Source: Alphaproteobacteria bacterium
GTDB lineage: Bacteria > Pseudomonadota > Alphaproteobacteria > Micavibrionales > Micavibrionaceae
NCBI GenBank assembly: GCA_002690045.1
Contig: NZDE01000014.1
Coordinates: 29,365 to 93,364 of the forward strand
Direction of reading: 5' to 3'
Length of the DNA stretch: 64,000 nt
The translations under genes were made by a program, and so were the position numbers. Below are positions 18,854 to 28,170 of the stretch, piece by piece. The first letter of the stretch is position 1, and each line of letters opens with the position of its first letter. A model generated the notes under the pieces. The model was not told the DNA's origin, made no database searches, and saw only the letters and a list, made by a program, of their open reading frames with translations.

Positions 18854-19258
18854 TCAACCAACCTTGCGTATGGTTTCATCACTGGCCAGATGGTCAAAAA
18901 AAGGGATGCTATCTTTTGACTTTTTTTCACCAGTCTTTAAATCCACATCAACTTTCGCGCGCGTAATCATATTTTGAAAATTGCCATGCCCTGCGCGCAT
19001 ATGCCCCTCATGTGTAGAAGACGCACGAAAGTACAACAAAAGAAAAACACGAATAGATGATGTTAAACTCGCGTTACTTTTCTTACGTAGTGCAATTAAG
19101 GAACATAACTCATGGATAGTTGTTTGCTCTCTGTCCGCAACATCATTGAGTACCCCCCACATCTCAGGCTCTAATCGCACAGATGTACGTCGTCCCAATA
19201 TCGTTACATTCTTACCAATTAAAGTGCTTTTATATTCTGCATCGAAATTTTCTGACAT
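18854..19258 (-). CDS. Ribbon-helix-helix domain protein
   Basis: Small DNA-binding-like protein. The segment LGRRTSVRLEPEMWGVLNDV, continuing ADREQTTIHELCSLIALRKK, fits the alphaproteobacterial ribbon-helix-helix (RHH_4-type) pattern: one beta strand with alternating residues then two helices. This is followed by LTSSIRVFLLLYFRASS, also common in that family. ATG 19258 (MSENFDAEY) is preferred to ATG 19273. A polar tail (about residues 95-134) is poorly conserved in look. Such proteins are widespread in alphaproteobacteria near aryl sulfate or metabolic genes, but their targets are unknown. Confidence 0.75.
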   Translation of the reverse strand: MSENFDAEYKSTLIGKNVTILGRRTSVRLEPEMWGVLNDVADREQTTIHELCSLIALRKKSNASLTSSIRVFLLLYFRASSTHEGHMRAGHGNFQNMITRAKVDVDLKTGEKKSKDSIPFFDHLASDETIRKVG

Positions 19259-19383
19259 TATACTTACGCCCAAGTTAATGATTAAAAACTATAAGCACTA
19301 TACACTAAAAAATACACAACACAACCTAAGGTTACAAATTTAAGTTCGAACGGTCAAAAAAGTTGCGCGCGAGTACGAACGCA

Positions 19384-19656
19384 TTATTTATATACTATTG
19401 ATAAAGCATGAATTTTTTCTTTCAGCAAATCATCAAGCAGGCCATGTATTTTTCTATGCCCCTCAATACGAGAGTATGCACTCATTGATTGTGAGTCGAT
19501 TATAATTTTGAAATGCGATTCTCCGCCCTCACGATAGCCTGCATGCCCGATATGCAATTCGCTTTCATCCACCACCTGTAGAAAAACAGGCGAAAGTCCT
19601 ACTTGGATTCGTGATTCTATCTCTAAACCGAGCGGACCTAGCTTACTATTTGACAT
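19384..19656 (-). CDS. BolA-family protein
   Basis: Small BolA-like protein (90 residues), a family that binds [2Fe-2S]-glutaredoxin and also acts in stress morphology and iron regulation. Recognisable elements are ELHIGHAGYREGGESHFKII, with the conserved H-x-G-H-x-G region and later RIEGHRKIHGLLDDLLKEKI containing the family Arg-x-x-x-H motif and C-terminal helix, then HALSIVY. It is divergent from the adjacent dnaJ-like gene; bolA next to dnaJ-cobS-cobT is a repeated arrangement in alphaproteobacteria. No glutaredoxin partner lies nearby. Confidence 0.92.
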   Translation of the reverse strand: MSNSKLGPLGLEIESRIQVGLSPVFLQVVDESELHIGHAGYREGGESHFKIIIDSQSMSAYSRIEGHRKIHGLLDDLLKEKIHALSIVYK

Positions 19657-19721
19657 TATCTTGATTCTCTCTAAATATTTTTCTGTAAAATTTTATACAA
19701 CAAGATTATAATATATAGATT

Positions 19722-20351
19722 ATGCCAAGAATAAAACTGCAAGAAAAATCTCCTCTGTTTGAGGACGACAAACCAAAGCCACAGACACGCATTTGCGATA
19801 TGCCTGACTGTGTCGCGCATGCAGAGCATAAAGCCCCAAAAGACCGTGGACTAAAGGATTATTATCATTTCTGTTACGACCATGTCAGTGCGTATAACCG
19901 CGCATGGAATTACTTTGATGGTATGCCAGACCGCGATGTCGAAGATTATATCTATAAAGGCACAATATGGGACCGTCCAACATGGAAGTTTGCTCATAGC
20001 GGGTCCGTGGACGAAATCCTTAAAAAGAAAGCGTGGCAAGCTTATCATTTCACAGATAAAGAGCCACCGCGCGACCACACCGCGCATAGTCAGCGCGAAC
20101 AAACGCAGCATACACAGATGAACCGCAATTCACCGGAGCATCAGGCACTAGAAGTTCTGGGCCTTATGCCGCCTGTAACATTGGATGACATCAAAAGCGA
20201 ATACAAAAAACTGGTGAAGAAATACCACCCAGATCTCAATAACAACTGCCCTATGGCAGAAGAAAAAAGCAAAAACATCAACGCGGCCTATACAGTCCTA
20301 CGCCTTGCTTATCAGAAATACGAAAAGATTGAGAAAAAATTTCAGGGATAA
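19722..20351 (+). CDS. DnaJ (J-domain) protein
   Basis: Co-chaperone-like protein of 209 residues with an unusual layout: the J domain is C-terminal (about 135-205), with LVKKYHPDLNNNCPMAEEKS containing the HPD motif that activates DnaK. The N-terminal part has CDMPDCVAHAEHKAPKDRG followed by HFCYDHVSAYNRAWNYF, a possible Cys/His metal site and a conserved aromatic patch seen in alphaproteobacterial J proteins next to cobS. No G/F or zinc-finger DnaJ modules, so it is a type III J protein. Divergent from bolA, and about 80 bases upstream of cobS. Confidence 0.9.
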   Translation: MPRIKLQEKSPLFEDDKPKPQTRICDMPDCVAHAEHKAPKDRGLKDYYHFCYDHVSAYNRAWNYFDGMPDRDVEDYIYKGTIWDRPTWKFAHSGSVDEILKKKAWQAYHFTDKEPPRDHTAHSQREQTQHTQMNRNSPEHQALEVLGLMPPVTLDDIKSEYKKLVKKYHPDLNNNCPMAEEKSKNINAAYTVLRLAYQKYEKIEKKFQG

Positions 20352-20433
20352 TCCCCCTTTATAAATCGCGCAAAGTCCTTATATTGAGTAACATAGAAGA
20401 TACATATTATTTAATATTCTAAGGACACCTCAA

Positions 20434-21462
20434 GTGAGCGACGTACAAGCCAAACCAAACGAAGAAAATAAAAAAAATTCAGCCTTTGACCGCAGTCAGT
20501 TAGATGACGGCAGGCATCACAGCACAATTCCTGACAAAATGTACGATGTGCGCAGTGTTTTTGGGCTCGATATCGACATGAAAGTCCCTGGATTTGCGCA
20601 TGACATGAAAAATGTGCCAGAAATAGATGATTCATATCACTTCGACCACGACACAACGCTCGCCATCCTCGCTGGATTCGCCTTTAACCGCCGCGTCATG
20701 GTGCAGGGCTTTCATGGTACGGGTAAATCAACCCATATTGAACAAGTTGCCGCGCGCCTTAACTGGCCTTGTGTTCGCGTTAACCTCGACTCCCATGTCA
20801 GCCGTATAGATTTACTTGGGAAGGATGCAATCGTCCTAAAAGAAGGCAAACAAATCACCGAGTGGAAAGAGGGTATTTTGACATGGGCGTTACAAAACCC
20901 CGCTGCACTTGTATTTGATGAATATGATGCTGGCCGCCCCGATGTGATGTTTGTTATTCAGCGCGTTTTGGAAGCAGAAGGCAAACTAACCCTCCTTGAC
21001 CAAAACCGTACCATCCGCCCACACCCTGCCTTCCGCTTGTTTGCCACAGCCAACACAATCGGCTTAGGCGATACGACAGGACTTTATCATGGTACACAAC
21101 AAATCAACCAAGGCCAAATGGACCGTTGGAACATCGTGACCGTGCTTAACTACCTTGACCCAAAATACGAAATTCAAATTGTCATGTCCAAAATTGACGA
21201 ACTAACATCGGATGATGACTACGAAGAAGTCAAAGCAATGGTCATGCTCGCTAACTTAACACGTCAGGGCTTTAAATCGGGTGATTTATCAACATTAATG
21301 TCACCGCGTACAGTGATAAGCTGGGCAGATAACACACAAATTTTCGGCGACCGTGAACTCGCCTTCCGCCTCAGTTTTTATAACAAATGTGACGAAGCCG
21401 AGCGCCCAGTGATTAAAGAATATTATCAACGCTGTTTCGGAGTGGATCTTGAACAATCCTAA
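20434..21462 (+). CDS. cobS: Cobaltochelatase AAA+ subunit CobS
   Basis: MoxR-type AAA+ ATPase of the aerobic cobaltochelatase (CobNST), which inserts Co2+ into hydrogenobyrinate a,c-diamide. Walker A is [13 protein letters not shown] (about residues 93-105), Walker B is [20 protein letters not shown], and [20 protein letters not shown] is the sensor region. 342 residues is normal. The start appears to be GTG 20434 (VSDVQAK), preceded by AAGGACACC. It overlaps cobT by 14 bases. The large subunit cobN is absent from the window, and cobS/cobT are often kept in alphaproteobacteria lacking a full B12 locus here. Confidence 0.93.
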   Translation: MSDVQAKPNEENKKNSAFDRSQLDDGRHHSTIPDKMYDVRSVFGLDIDMKVPGFAHDMKNVPEIDDSYHFDHDTTLAILAGFAFNRRVMVQGFHGTGKSTHIEQVAARLNWPCVRVNLDSHVSRIDLLGKDAIVLKEGKQITEWKEGILTWALQNPAALVFDEYDAGRPDVMFVIQRVLEAEGKLTLLDQNRTIRPHPAFRLFATANTIGLGDTTGLYHGTQQINQGQMDRWNIVTVLNYLDPKYEIQIVMSKIDELTSDDDYEEVKAMVMLANLTRQGFKSGDLSTLMSPRTVISWADNTQIFGDRELAFRLSFYNKCDEAERPVIKEYYQRCFGVDLEQS

Positions 21463-23365
21463 CAACAACCATGACGCCCTTCGCGCCAGACAAAAGGAAC
21501 AAGAAGTCTTTAAAAGCGCAACAGAAGCCGTTTTAAAGGCCTTGTCCGGTGCAAAAGATGTCAGCGTCAATTACAGCGCCAATGAAACAACCACCGCGAC
21601 GCGCCTACCATTTTCGGATCAATATAAGGCCGCGAAGCTGCCCGCCTTGGGAGATACATCGCAAGAAAAACAAAAAGGCCTAATCCGCGCTGCATCTGAC
21701 ATACGCGCCATGCATTTTGCACATCATAATGCCGCCACACATAAACAACGCAGGCCTGATGACGGCGAAGCCGCACTTATCTGGGACGCCATAGAACGCG
21801 CACGCTGCGAAGCCATCGGCATGCGCAATTACCGCGGCGTCGCGCAAAACCTTACAACCGCAATAGATGCTGACTGCAAAGCCCGCCAATATGATAAGCT
21901 AGAAAGTAAAGATGGCTGCCCCCGCGCTGAGGCACTTTATATGCTAACCCGCGCCGCTTTGTCAGAAACGGACTTACCGCCTGCTGCCTATAAAATTCAA
22001 GAATTCTGGGGCAGTGAGATACGCGAAAAACTCGGCAATCAAAGTTTTGCTGCCCTCATCCCCAAACTAGAAAATCAGCAAGACTTCGCCAAAGCCGCCA
22101 TAAACTTACTTAGTCAGCTTGATATAGAGGGGTTTGAATTTCCTACCGAGGAAGATGAAGGTCAACAAAATCAACCTGACGATGACCAAGACGAAAACGA
22201 AGGCCAAGACGAACAAGACAGTAAAGACAAACAAGAGGAAGAGAAAAACAAACAGCCTGATTCCCCTATGCAAGGTGAACAAGACCAACAAACCAGTGAC
22301 GATAGCGACCTGCAAGACACCGACAAAACCGAAGATTTAGGCCATCTAGATGAAACAGATGCCGAAATGCAGGATGCCGAAAAAAATGAAAGCGGCGAAT
22401 ATAGCGAAGACGTTAAAAACATCCTTGTCGAACAAGGCCACAGCCCATCGTATAAAATATACACTACCCAGTTTGATGAAGAAATTAAGGCCGAAGACCT
22501 TGCTGGCAATGCGGACTTAAAACGCCTGCGCGATATGCTCGACACCTATTTGGAACGTTATCAATCCACCATCAGCCGCCTTGCCAACCGCCTACAACGT
22601 AAATTAATGGCGCAGCAGCAACGCAGCTGGAAGTTCGACCTTGAGGAAGGCCAGATTGACAGCGCCCGCCTCGCCCGCGTGGTCGCAAACCCATCTGTAC
22701 CGCTTAGCTTTATGCAAGAACAAGAGACAGACTTTAAAGATACGGTCTTAACCCTCCTCCTCGACAATTCAGGCTCTATGCGCGGGCGCCCCATTACCAT
22801 CTCCGCCCTTTGCGCTGATATTCTGATCCGTACGCTTGAACGCTGCAACATTAAAACCGAAGTGCTCGGCTTTACCACACGCGCTTGGAAAGGCGGCAAA
22901 GCCCGCGAACTATGGATGGATAATGGCCGCCCCGAAAAGCCCGGACGCCTAAACGATATTCGCCACATCATCTATAAAGAAGCCGACACCCCATGGCGGC
23001 GCAGTAAAAACAACCTTGGCCTAATGCTCAAAGAAGGCTTACTGAAAGAGAATATTGACGGTGAAGCCCTAGCATGGGCACATAACCGCATCGCCCGCCG
23101 CCACGAAGAACGTAAAATCCTGCTTGTTATATCTGATGGCGCGCCGGTTGATGACTCCACCCTATCGACCAACCCTGCATCCTTATTGGAACAAGACCTA
23201 CATGCCGTCATCCATAAGATTGAGAAAAGAAGCAAAGTTGAACTCTGCGCCATTGGTATTGGTCATGACGTTACGCAATATTATAAAAACTCAATCACTA
23301 TTACCGATGTCGACCAACTCGCCGAAGCCCTCATGCATAAGCTAGAAAGATTATTTGAGAAGTAA
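21449..23365 (+). CDS. cobT: Cobaltochelatase VWA subunit CobT
   Basis: Partner of CobS in cobaltochelatase; forms the chaperone-like CobST complex. A conserved N-terminal region is followed by a long acidic, Gln/Asp/Glu/Lys-rich linker (about residues 225-315) and a C-terminal von Willebrand A domain with MIDAS motif DNSGSMRG (Asp-x-Ser-x-Ser) and [12 protein letters not shown]. 638 residues matches CobT. The start is apparently TTG 21449, inside the end of cobS, because conserved-looking N-terminal sequence begins at once and no good ATG occurs before residue 87; translational coupling is likely. Not to be confused with the phosphoribosyltransferase also called CobT (see 26729). Confidence 0.92.
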   Translation: MNNPNNNHDALRARQKEQEVFKSATEAVLKALSGAKDVSVNYSANETTTATRLPFSDQYKAAKLPALGDTSQEKQKGLIRAASDIRAMHFAHHNAATHKQRRPDDGEAALIWDAIERARCEAIGMRNYRGVAQNLTTAIDADCKARQYDKLESKDGCPRAEALYMLTRAALSETDLPPAAYKIQEFWGSEIREKLGNQSFAALIPKLENQQDFAKAAINLLSQLDIEGFEFPTEEDEGQQNQPDDDQDENEGQDEQDSKDKQEEEKNKQPDSPMQGEQDQQTSDDSDLQDTDKTEDLGHLDETDAEMQDAEKNESGEYSEDVKNILVEQGHSPSYKIYTTQFDEEIKAEDLAGNADLKRLRDMLDTYLERYQSTISRLANRLQRKLMAQQQRSWKFDLEEGQIDSARLARVVANPSVPLSFMQEQETDFKDTVLTLLLDNSGSMRGRPITISALCADILIRTLERCNIKTEVLGFTTRAWKGGKARELWMDNGRPEKPGRLNDIRHIIYKEADTPWRRSKNNLGLMLKEGLLKENIDGEALAWAHNRIARRHEERKILLVISDGAPVDDSTLSTNPASLLEQDLHAVIHKIEKRSKVELCAIGIGHDVTQYYKNSITITDVDQLAEALMHKLERLFEK

Positions 23366-23576
23366 TTTTACATAGGGCGATTGGTTGAGTTATAACACTT
23401 CCACATAAAAAGCCTTTAAAAAAGCTATTCACTTATTTGGTGACTTTGTAGATATACCGAATATAGCTTTCTGTTTAAAAGCAAGCCACGCCTATCCCCC
23501 CATAATATGGAAGCATGTAATAATGCCAAAACAGCCTCGCCCGTAAGATAGAACTTCACTACAAAATTAGATAAAT

Positions 23577-24278
23577 TTACCCATAACGGTGCAGCGTGTA
23601 GCCATGCTTACGCATCCATGACTTGCCGTCTTTATATGAAACACAAAGCTTTTCGCACAGATTCCAAAAACGTTTGCTGTGATCCATATGTTCTAGATGC
23701 GCGGCTTCATGCGCAACGACATAGTCCATCGCATTAAGCGGCGCAAAAATTAAACGCCAAGAAAGCGATATATTGCCATCCGCACTACAGCTGCCCCAAC
23801 GGCTTTTTGTGTCACGTATTTGAATTTTCTTGGATTGGCGGGTAAGGTTCGACGTTTTCTCTTCAAGCATATCCGTTAAATATTCACGTGCAAGGTTCTT
23901 AAGAAAACGCTTTATGCGCGGCTCATAATCTTCCAAGTTCGTTTCCACGAGCAGGATATGGTCTTGTAACTCTATTTTCGTTGATTTTCGGTGTTCATCA
24001 TAACGCACGACAATTTCGACCTCGCGCCCTAATACAGGGATAACTTCCCCATCCACAAAGGGAATAAACTCAGGCAATTCACTTATACGGTCAAACACCC
24101 ATTGGCGGTGTTCATCAATAAAGTGCTGCGCCTTACGCGGCGAAGCAAAGCGCGGTAAAACCAAATGCACACAACGATTGGCAGGATCTAGCCTAAGCGC
24201 CATACGCTTGGCGCGGCTATCCCGTCGAATTTTCACATGGCGTTCAAGGCCAGCTAAATCAAGATTTGTTTCTGCCAT
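23577..24278 (-). CDS. YgjP-like M48-type metallopeptidase (DUF45)
   Basis: Zinc-dependent peptidase-like protein of 233 residues. The C-terminal half contains VVAHEAAHLEHMDHSKRFW, an HExxH variant (HEAAH) with a downstream His, and the family phrase IQIRDTKSRWGSCSADGNIS with LSWRLIFAP, both hallmarks of YgjP/DUF45 proteins. The N-terminal part is a beta-rich domain. Physiological substrate unknown. It is separated by 16 bases from the PHA depolymerase gene on the same strand and by 211 bases of apparently empty sequence (23366-23576) from convergent cobT. Confidence 0.9.
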   Translation of the reverse strand: MAETNLDLAGLERHVKIRRDSRAKRMALRLDPANRCVHLVLPRFASPRKAQHFIDEHRQWVFDRISELPEFIPFVDGEVIPVLGREVEIVVRYDEHRKSTKIELQDHILLVETNLEDYEPRIKRFLKNLAREYLTDMLEEKTSNLTRQSKKIQIRDTKSRWGSCSADGNISLSWRLIFAPLNAMDYVVAHEAAHLEHMDHSKRFWNLCEKLCVSYKDGKSWMRKHGYTLHRYG

Positions 24279-24294
24279 AAAAATAGATTAGCCA

Positions 24295-25635
24295 TTACTG
24301 CGGCTCAAACACAACATCAAAATGATTTTTCTTATCAAATTTTGTAGGTTTTAAGTCTGGCACGACCTCAAGGTCAGCTTTAGGAACGGGTGAAACATCC
24401 CCATCAAAACTACGAATAAAATTGCGAATGCGCGGTAAAATAAGGTTCCGATAACGCTTACCATTAAAAATGCCGTAATGACCAACATTTTCCTGCATAT
24501 GGTGGAACTGCATATGCGCAGGCAGGTTAGAACAGAGCACGTTAGCTGAGACCGTTTGCCCACGTGATGAAATATCATCAAGTTCCCCTTCAATGGTCAA
24601 CAGCGCGGTTTTTTCTATCTGTGATGGGTCAACACGATAATCATCACCGGTAATGGGGTCATTCCAAACCATTTCGCCCTTCGGCAATAAATGGCGTTGA
24701 AAAACAACATCAACCGTTTGCAAATAAAAATCTGCAGGAATATCCATCACGGCCAAATATTCATCATAAAATTTGCGGTGCTGTTCCGCGGAATCGCCAT
24801 CACCCTGAACCAGATGCTTATAAAAGTTTAAATGTGAACCAATGTGCCGATCTAAATTCATCGACATGAAGCCACTAAGCTGTAAGAACCCTGGATAAAC
24901 CTTACGAAAACCACCTTTATGGAATGCAGGTACAGTTTGCACCACCGTATTTTCAAACCAGCTCAGCGGGCGTTCTTCCGCCAATTCATTTACGGCTGTT
25001 TTTGACACGCGTGTATCAATCGGCCCGCCCATCAGGGTCATCGACAAAGGCTGATTAGGGTCATCCTCCGCCGCCATCAAAGATACCGCCGCCATCACAG
25101 GCACAGCAGGCTGACACACAGCTATCACATGCGTATTGCGCCCAAGAAGGCTTAAAAAACTACGTAAATAAGAAATATAAGTATCTAACGAAAAACCACC
25201 TTCAGAAAGCGGCACTTGGCGTGCATCAATCCAGTCCGTAACATATACATCATGATGCGGCAGTAACGCTTCAATTGTCCCGCGCAATAATGTGGCGTAA
25301 TGGCCTGACATTGGCGCAACCACTAATACCTTGGGGTCTTTACGGTTTGTGTTGCGTTTAAAATGAAGCAGCGTACAGAACGATTTATTCACAATGTCTT
25401 CATATTCAACCTCAACTTCTTTACCACCTATAATGGTCTTATCAAGCCCCCATGCAGGCTCACCAAACCGGCGGGTAACGCGTTCAAATAATTCTGCGCT
25501 TGCGGCAAGGGTTTTTCCCATCGGTGTATAAGAGAGCGGATTAAACGGATTTGATAGGCTGGACTTCACCATCTGCGCCCCTAAACGCGGGCCAAATAAA
25601 GATGCATTCCCCAATTCATATAAATGATATAGCAT
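24295..25635 (-). CDS. Intracellular polyhydroxyalkanoate depolymerase
   Basis: Alpha/beta-hydrolase-type enzyme that mobilises stored polyhydroxyalkanoate. It begins MLYHLYELGNASLFGPRLGA, a typical N-terminus of bacterial PhaZ-type depolymerases, with VLVVAPMSGHYATLLRGTIE then VYVTDWIDARQVPL. The nucleophile region is HVIAVCQPAVPVMAAVSLMA: a Cys sits where lipases have Ser, as in PhaZ1-type enzymes. The C-terminal PHB_depo_C-like region ends with HYGIFNGKRYRNLILPRIRN (catalytic His). 446 residues. It implies a PHA storage pathway; no phaC is in the window. Confidence 0.93.
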   Translation of the reverse strand: MLYHLYELGNASLFGPRLGAQMVKSSLSNPFNPLSYTPMGKTLAASAELFERVTRRFGEPAWGLDKTIIGGKEVEVEYEDIVNKSFCTLLHFKRNTNRKDPKVLVVAPMSGHYATLLRGTIEALLPHHDVYVTDWIDARQVPLSEGGFSLDTYISYLRSFLSLLGRNTHVIAVCQPAVPVMAAVSLMAAEDDPNQPLSMTLMGGPIDTRVSKTAVNELAEERPLSWFENTVVQTVPAFHKGGFRKVYPGFLQLSGFMSMNLDRHIGSHLNFYKHLVQGDGDSAEQHRKFYDEYLAVMDIPADFYLQTVDVVFQRHLLPKGEMVWNDPITGDDYRVDPSQIEKTALLTIEGELDDISSRGQTVSANVLCSNLPAHMQFHHMQENVGHYGIFNGKRYRNLILPRIRNFIRSFDGDVSPVPKADLEVVPDLKPTKFDKKNHFDVVFEPQ

Positions 25636-25671
25636 AAGCCACTTTCCTACTCTTCTTTAAACACAGTAAAT

Positions 25672-25689
25672 ATGCTAAAATATTAGCAT
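25672..25689. promoter_or_regulatory. Palindromic operator-like site between phaZ-type and cobD-like genes
   Basis: ATGCTAA (25672-25678) and TTAGCAT (25683-25689) form a perfect 7-bp inverted repeat with a 4-base AT spacer in the 81-base divergent intergenic region. Its position suits a regulator of one or both genes, but no regulator gene is adjacent. Confidence 0.4.
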
Positions 25690-25716
25690 GATATAATGAA
25701 GAATTTATGAAATTTT

Positions 25717-26721
25717 ATGCTCGAATTTATAAACTCAACACTAAATAATTTAATTATAACACGCATTTACGACATTGTTGCAGCGCTTATAATTTCTATC
25801 CCCATTGGCGTAATTCAGTACAAAATGCACTGGAATATGCAGCCGATTCTTTGGAATCTGCTCGACAAGGGGTTCAAACCACAGCTAATTAAGCTTAATA
25901 ATCAGAAAAAAAACGAACAAACCCTCTTCTTCCGCGGCCTGTTTGTCGTCTGCATTTTTATTGCACTTACAGCCATACTTCTTATTGGTTTAAATATCGC
26001 GGAACATATTGCCCTGATTGGCAGCCAGATCGATACCATCACATTAAGCCTTTGTTTAGTAACCATTTACCCATTCCTGTTAAACAGATATGTGCAAAAA
26101 GAATATAAGGAACAAAAGAAGCTTAGCGCCACTCTACTCAACATAATTAGCGCAAGCACGATGCGCGCCGTCAATACCGCCGATGAAAGCGCCATTAACC
26201 GTTACATCATCAGCATGAGCGTCATGAGCTTTACCCGTTATTTTATTGCGCCAATTCTGTTTTATTTAATCGGCGGCGTTGCCTTACTATTGATCGGGTC
26301 AATATTCCTCTGGCTCGCCGCGCGAATTGGCAGCGGCGTATTAACGGGCGCGTATAGCTACGCGATAACTATTTTTGAAGAATTGCTTGCTGTCCTACCG
26401 AACTTTTTTGCAACAACATTGCTTATAATGGCAACGTTGCTTACCCCCAAAACCAAGTTTACAGCCGCGCTCCATGCCCTCACCATCAAACATAGCGGTC
26501 ATTTGCTCCCTGGCGCGCATCCATTAGCGATTGTCGCGCATTGTATAAATATATCAATTGGCGGAAAAATGAAGTCGAGTTACGGCTATATGATTGAACG
26601 CCCATGGCATGGCCCAAAAGACGCCAAAGCTAAGGTAGAGGCCGCGCAGACGTTTCACGCGCAATACCTCATTGCAATTGCACATATACTCGCGCTGTTT
26701 GGTTTACTTATTTTACAGTGA
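25717..26721 (+). CDS. CobD/CbiB-like polytopic membrane protein (divergent)
   Basis: Membrane protein of 334 residues with about seven hydrophobic segments. It resembles CobD/CbiB, the adenosylcobinamide-phosphate synthase: STMRAVNTADESAINRYIIS, then FTRYFIAPILFYLIGGVALL, then a later GPKDAKAKVEAAQTFHAQYL near the end correspond in order to CbiB regions (the R-x-x-SL-x-EN and DG-x-x-AP-x-x-Y motifs), but key residues are changed. An active cobinamide synthase is therefore doubtful. It is convergent with the CobT/CobU-like gene and lies near cobS/cobT, hinting at a shared B12-related origin. The family call is by eye and only moderately sure. Confidence 0.6.
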   Translation: MLEFINSTLNNLIITRIYDIVAALIISIPIGVIQYKMHWNMQPILWNLLDKGFKPQLIKLNNQKKNEQTLFFRGLFVVCIFIALTAILLIGLNIAEHIALIGSQIDTITLSLCLVTIYPFLLNRYVQKEYKEQKKLSATLLNIISASTMRAVNTADESAINRYIISMSVMSFTRYFIAPILFYLIGGVALLLIGSIFLWLAARIGSGVLTGAYSYAITIFEELLAVLPNFFATTLLIMATLLTPKTKFTAALHALTIKHSGHLLPGAHPLAIVAHCINISIGGKMKSSYGYMIERPWHGPKDAKAKVEAAQTFHAQYLIAIAHILALFGLLILQ

Positions 26722-26728
26722 TACGATT

Positions 26729-27643
26729 TTAAGCTGCTTTCGCACCGTAATAATGATCCAAAATCAACATTTGGCGCAACGCCGCAATATGCATACCGCC
26801 ATTTAACGCTGTCGCCTGCCCATAGCTATATGGACGCGGGTCATCAAGCACGAGCCAATCATACGATTCTAGATAAGCACGCATATCGCCATGCTCTTCC
26901 GCGTCAACAGGAAGCGCAATCGCGCAGTGCCATACGACATCCTTATTCAGTTTCTGCAGGATTACCCCCGCAGCAATCGCAGCATAGCCTTCCAAAATCA
27001 TTGGAATATGCGCCAAGCGCGCCGCAATGATCGCGCCAATCAAGGCATTAACCTCATACCCAGAAGTAGATTTCAATATTGAAAAACAGGAATCTAGAGA
27101 TATACCATCAAGTGACACTTTAAGTTTAGTATCTATAGATTCAATGAAGTTATTACACAATGCCCGACCAAGCGCCTCCGACCCCGCCCCAATTGCTGAT
27201 GCAGAAACCAAATCGTTTTCAGGCTCAATCGTCATCATGCCATAAGCCATAGAATTAAGAAGCGACTCTTCATCCATCGCGTCACCTTCACGCAAATCCG
27301 CTGTTGGCTCATCCATATTCAAATCATATAAACGCAAATCCGCATTGGCGAGATTAATAACCTCATTAACGGCATGCTCACCAGATAACAAAGACGCGAC
27401 CATGTCTTTATAATACGCCTTCTGCGCCTCATCATCCTTCGCAAAGCCGTGTGATGCTGCGTATAGTGACAGGCGTGGGCGTTTAATTTCGTACACCTGA
27501 CGGTCCGCCGCAAAATTCAGCCAATATTTAATCCGCGCAATTTTATCCATTTGCGACAATTCATCACGAACGCTGCACGATGGATGCTCCATAGACTGGA
27601 TAAGGGCTTTAATTTCTTCAAACTTTAATGCGGTCTCTGCCAT
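26729..27643 (-). CDS. Nicotinate-nucleotide:dimethylbenzimidazole phosphoribosyltransferase-like protein (likely pseudoenzyme)
   Basis: Resembles the CobT/CobU phosphoribosyltransferase that activates the lower B12 ligand. STSGYEVNALIGAIIAARLA, then HIPMILEGYAAIAAGVIL and KDVVWHCAIALPVDAEEHGD, match in order the family's GGREIAAL-AGAIL, D/EGF-x-A-x-A and SAEPGH regions. Near the C-terminus, PRPYSYGQATALNGGMHIAA lines up with the family LRLGEGTGAA-type motif; the catalytic Glu (Glu317 in Salmonella CobT) falls on Gln276. At 304 residues it is about 40-50 short. It is probably a paralogue with lost or changed activity. Convergent with the CobD-like gene 7 bases away. Confidence 0.65.
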   Translation of the reverse strand: MAETALKFEEIKALIQSMEHPSCSVRDELSQMDKIARIKYWLNFAADRQVYEIKRPRLSLYAASHGFAKDDEAQKAYYKDMVASLLSGEHAVNEVINLANADLRLYDLNMDEPTADLREGDAMDEESLLNSMAYGMMTIEPENDLVSASAIGAGSEALGRALCNNFIESIDTKLKVSLDGISLDSCFSILKSTSGYEVNALIGAIIAARLAHIPMILEGYAAIAAGVILQKLNKDVVWHCAIALPVDAEEHGDMRAYLESYDWLVLDDPRPYSYGQATALNGGMHIAALRQMLILDHYYGAKAA

Positions 27644-27758
27644 TGTATATTCCTTTACTTTACGCCATCTAATCTATAAATATATACGGCAATGTAAAGA
27701 CAATAGCGCCGTGAATAATTTTTTTTCCGAAAAATAGTTATTTTACATCACTCTTTGC

Positions 27759-27788
27759 TTGACTTAGGCATATATCATGCAGTATTGT
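27759..27788 (+). promoter_or_regulatory. Candidate promoter for rpmB
   Basis: TTGACT (27759-27764), an 18-base spacer and TATTGT (27783-27788), about 70 bases upstream of the rpmB ATG. AGAAGG lies just before the gene. A ribosomal protein gene at the end of a 215-base intergenic region is expected to have a strong promoter here. Confidence 0.5.
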
Positions 27789-27858
27789 CCGCTTCATTGT
27801 GAAATAAGCCGCACCTTGTGCGCCAATATATAAAAGAGAATATAGAAGGATTTACACT

Positions 27859-28149
27859 ATGAGCCGTCGTTGTGTAGTTACAGGTAAAAGCGTGATGTCA
27901 GGTAATAACGTTTCTCACGCGAAAAACAGAACTCGTCGTAAGTTTTACCCAAATGTACAAGAAACAAGCTTGTACTCTGAAGCTTTGGGCAAAAACGTTC
28001 GTGTTAAAATCAGCACTGCTGGTATGCGCACAGTTGAGCACAAAGGTGGCCTTGACGCTTACCTTACTGGCACAGCTAAAACAAAATTGGATGAATCACT
28101 TCGTCCAGTTAAAGCACAAGTTGAGAAAGTTCTTGCTGAAAAGAAATAA
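27859..28149 (+). CDS. rpmB: 50S ribosomal protein L28
   Basis: Large-subunit ribosomal protein L28, 96 residues. The start [20 protein letters not shown], then [20 protein letters not shown], is diagnostic, with KVRIST-like [20 protein letters not shown] following. The alphaproteobacterial C-terminal extension is present. AGAAGG upstream. Codon use is strongly biased (many GTT, GCT, CGT), as expected for a highly expressed gene. tgt follows 21 bases later on the same strand. Confidence 0.98.
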   Translation: MSRRCVVTGKSVMSGNNVSHAKNRTRRKFYPNVQETSLYSEALGKNVRVKISTAGMRTVEHKGGLDAYLTGTAKTKLDESLRPVKAQVEKVLAEKK

Positions 28150-28170
28150 TTTCAGGCAAAGAATTTTCCA

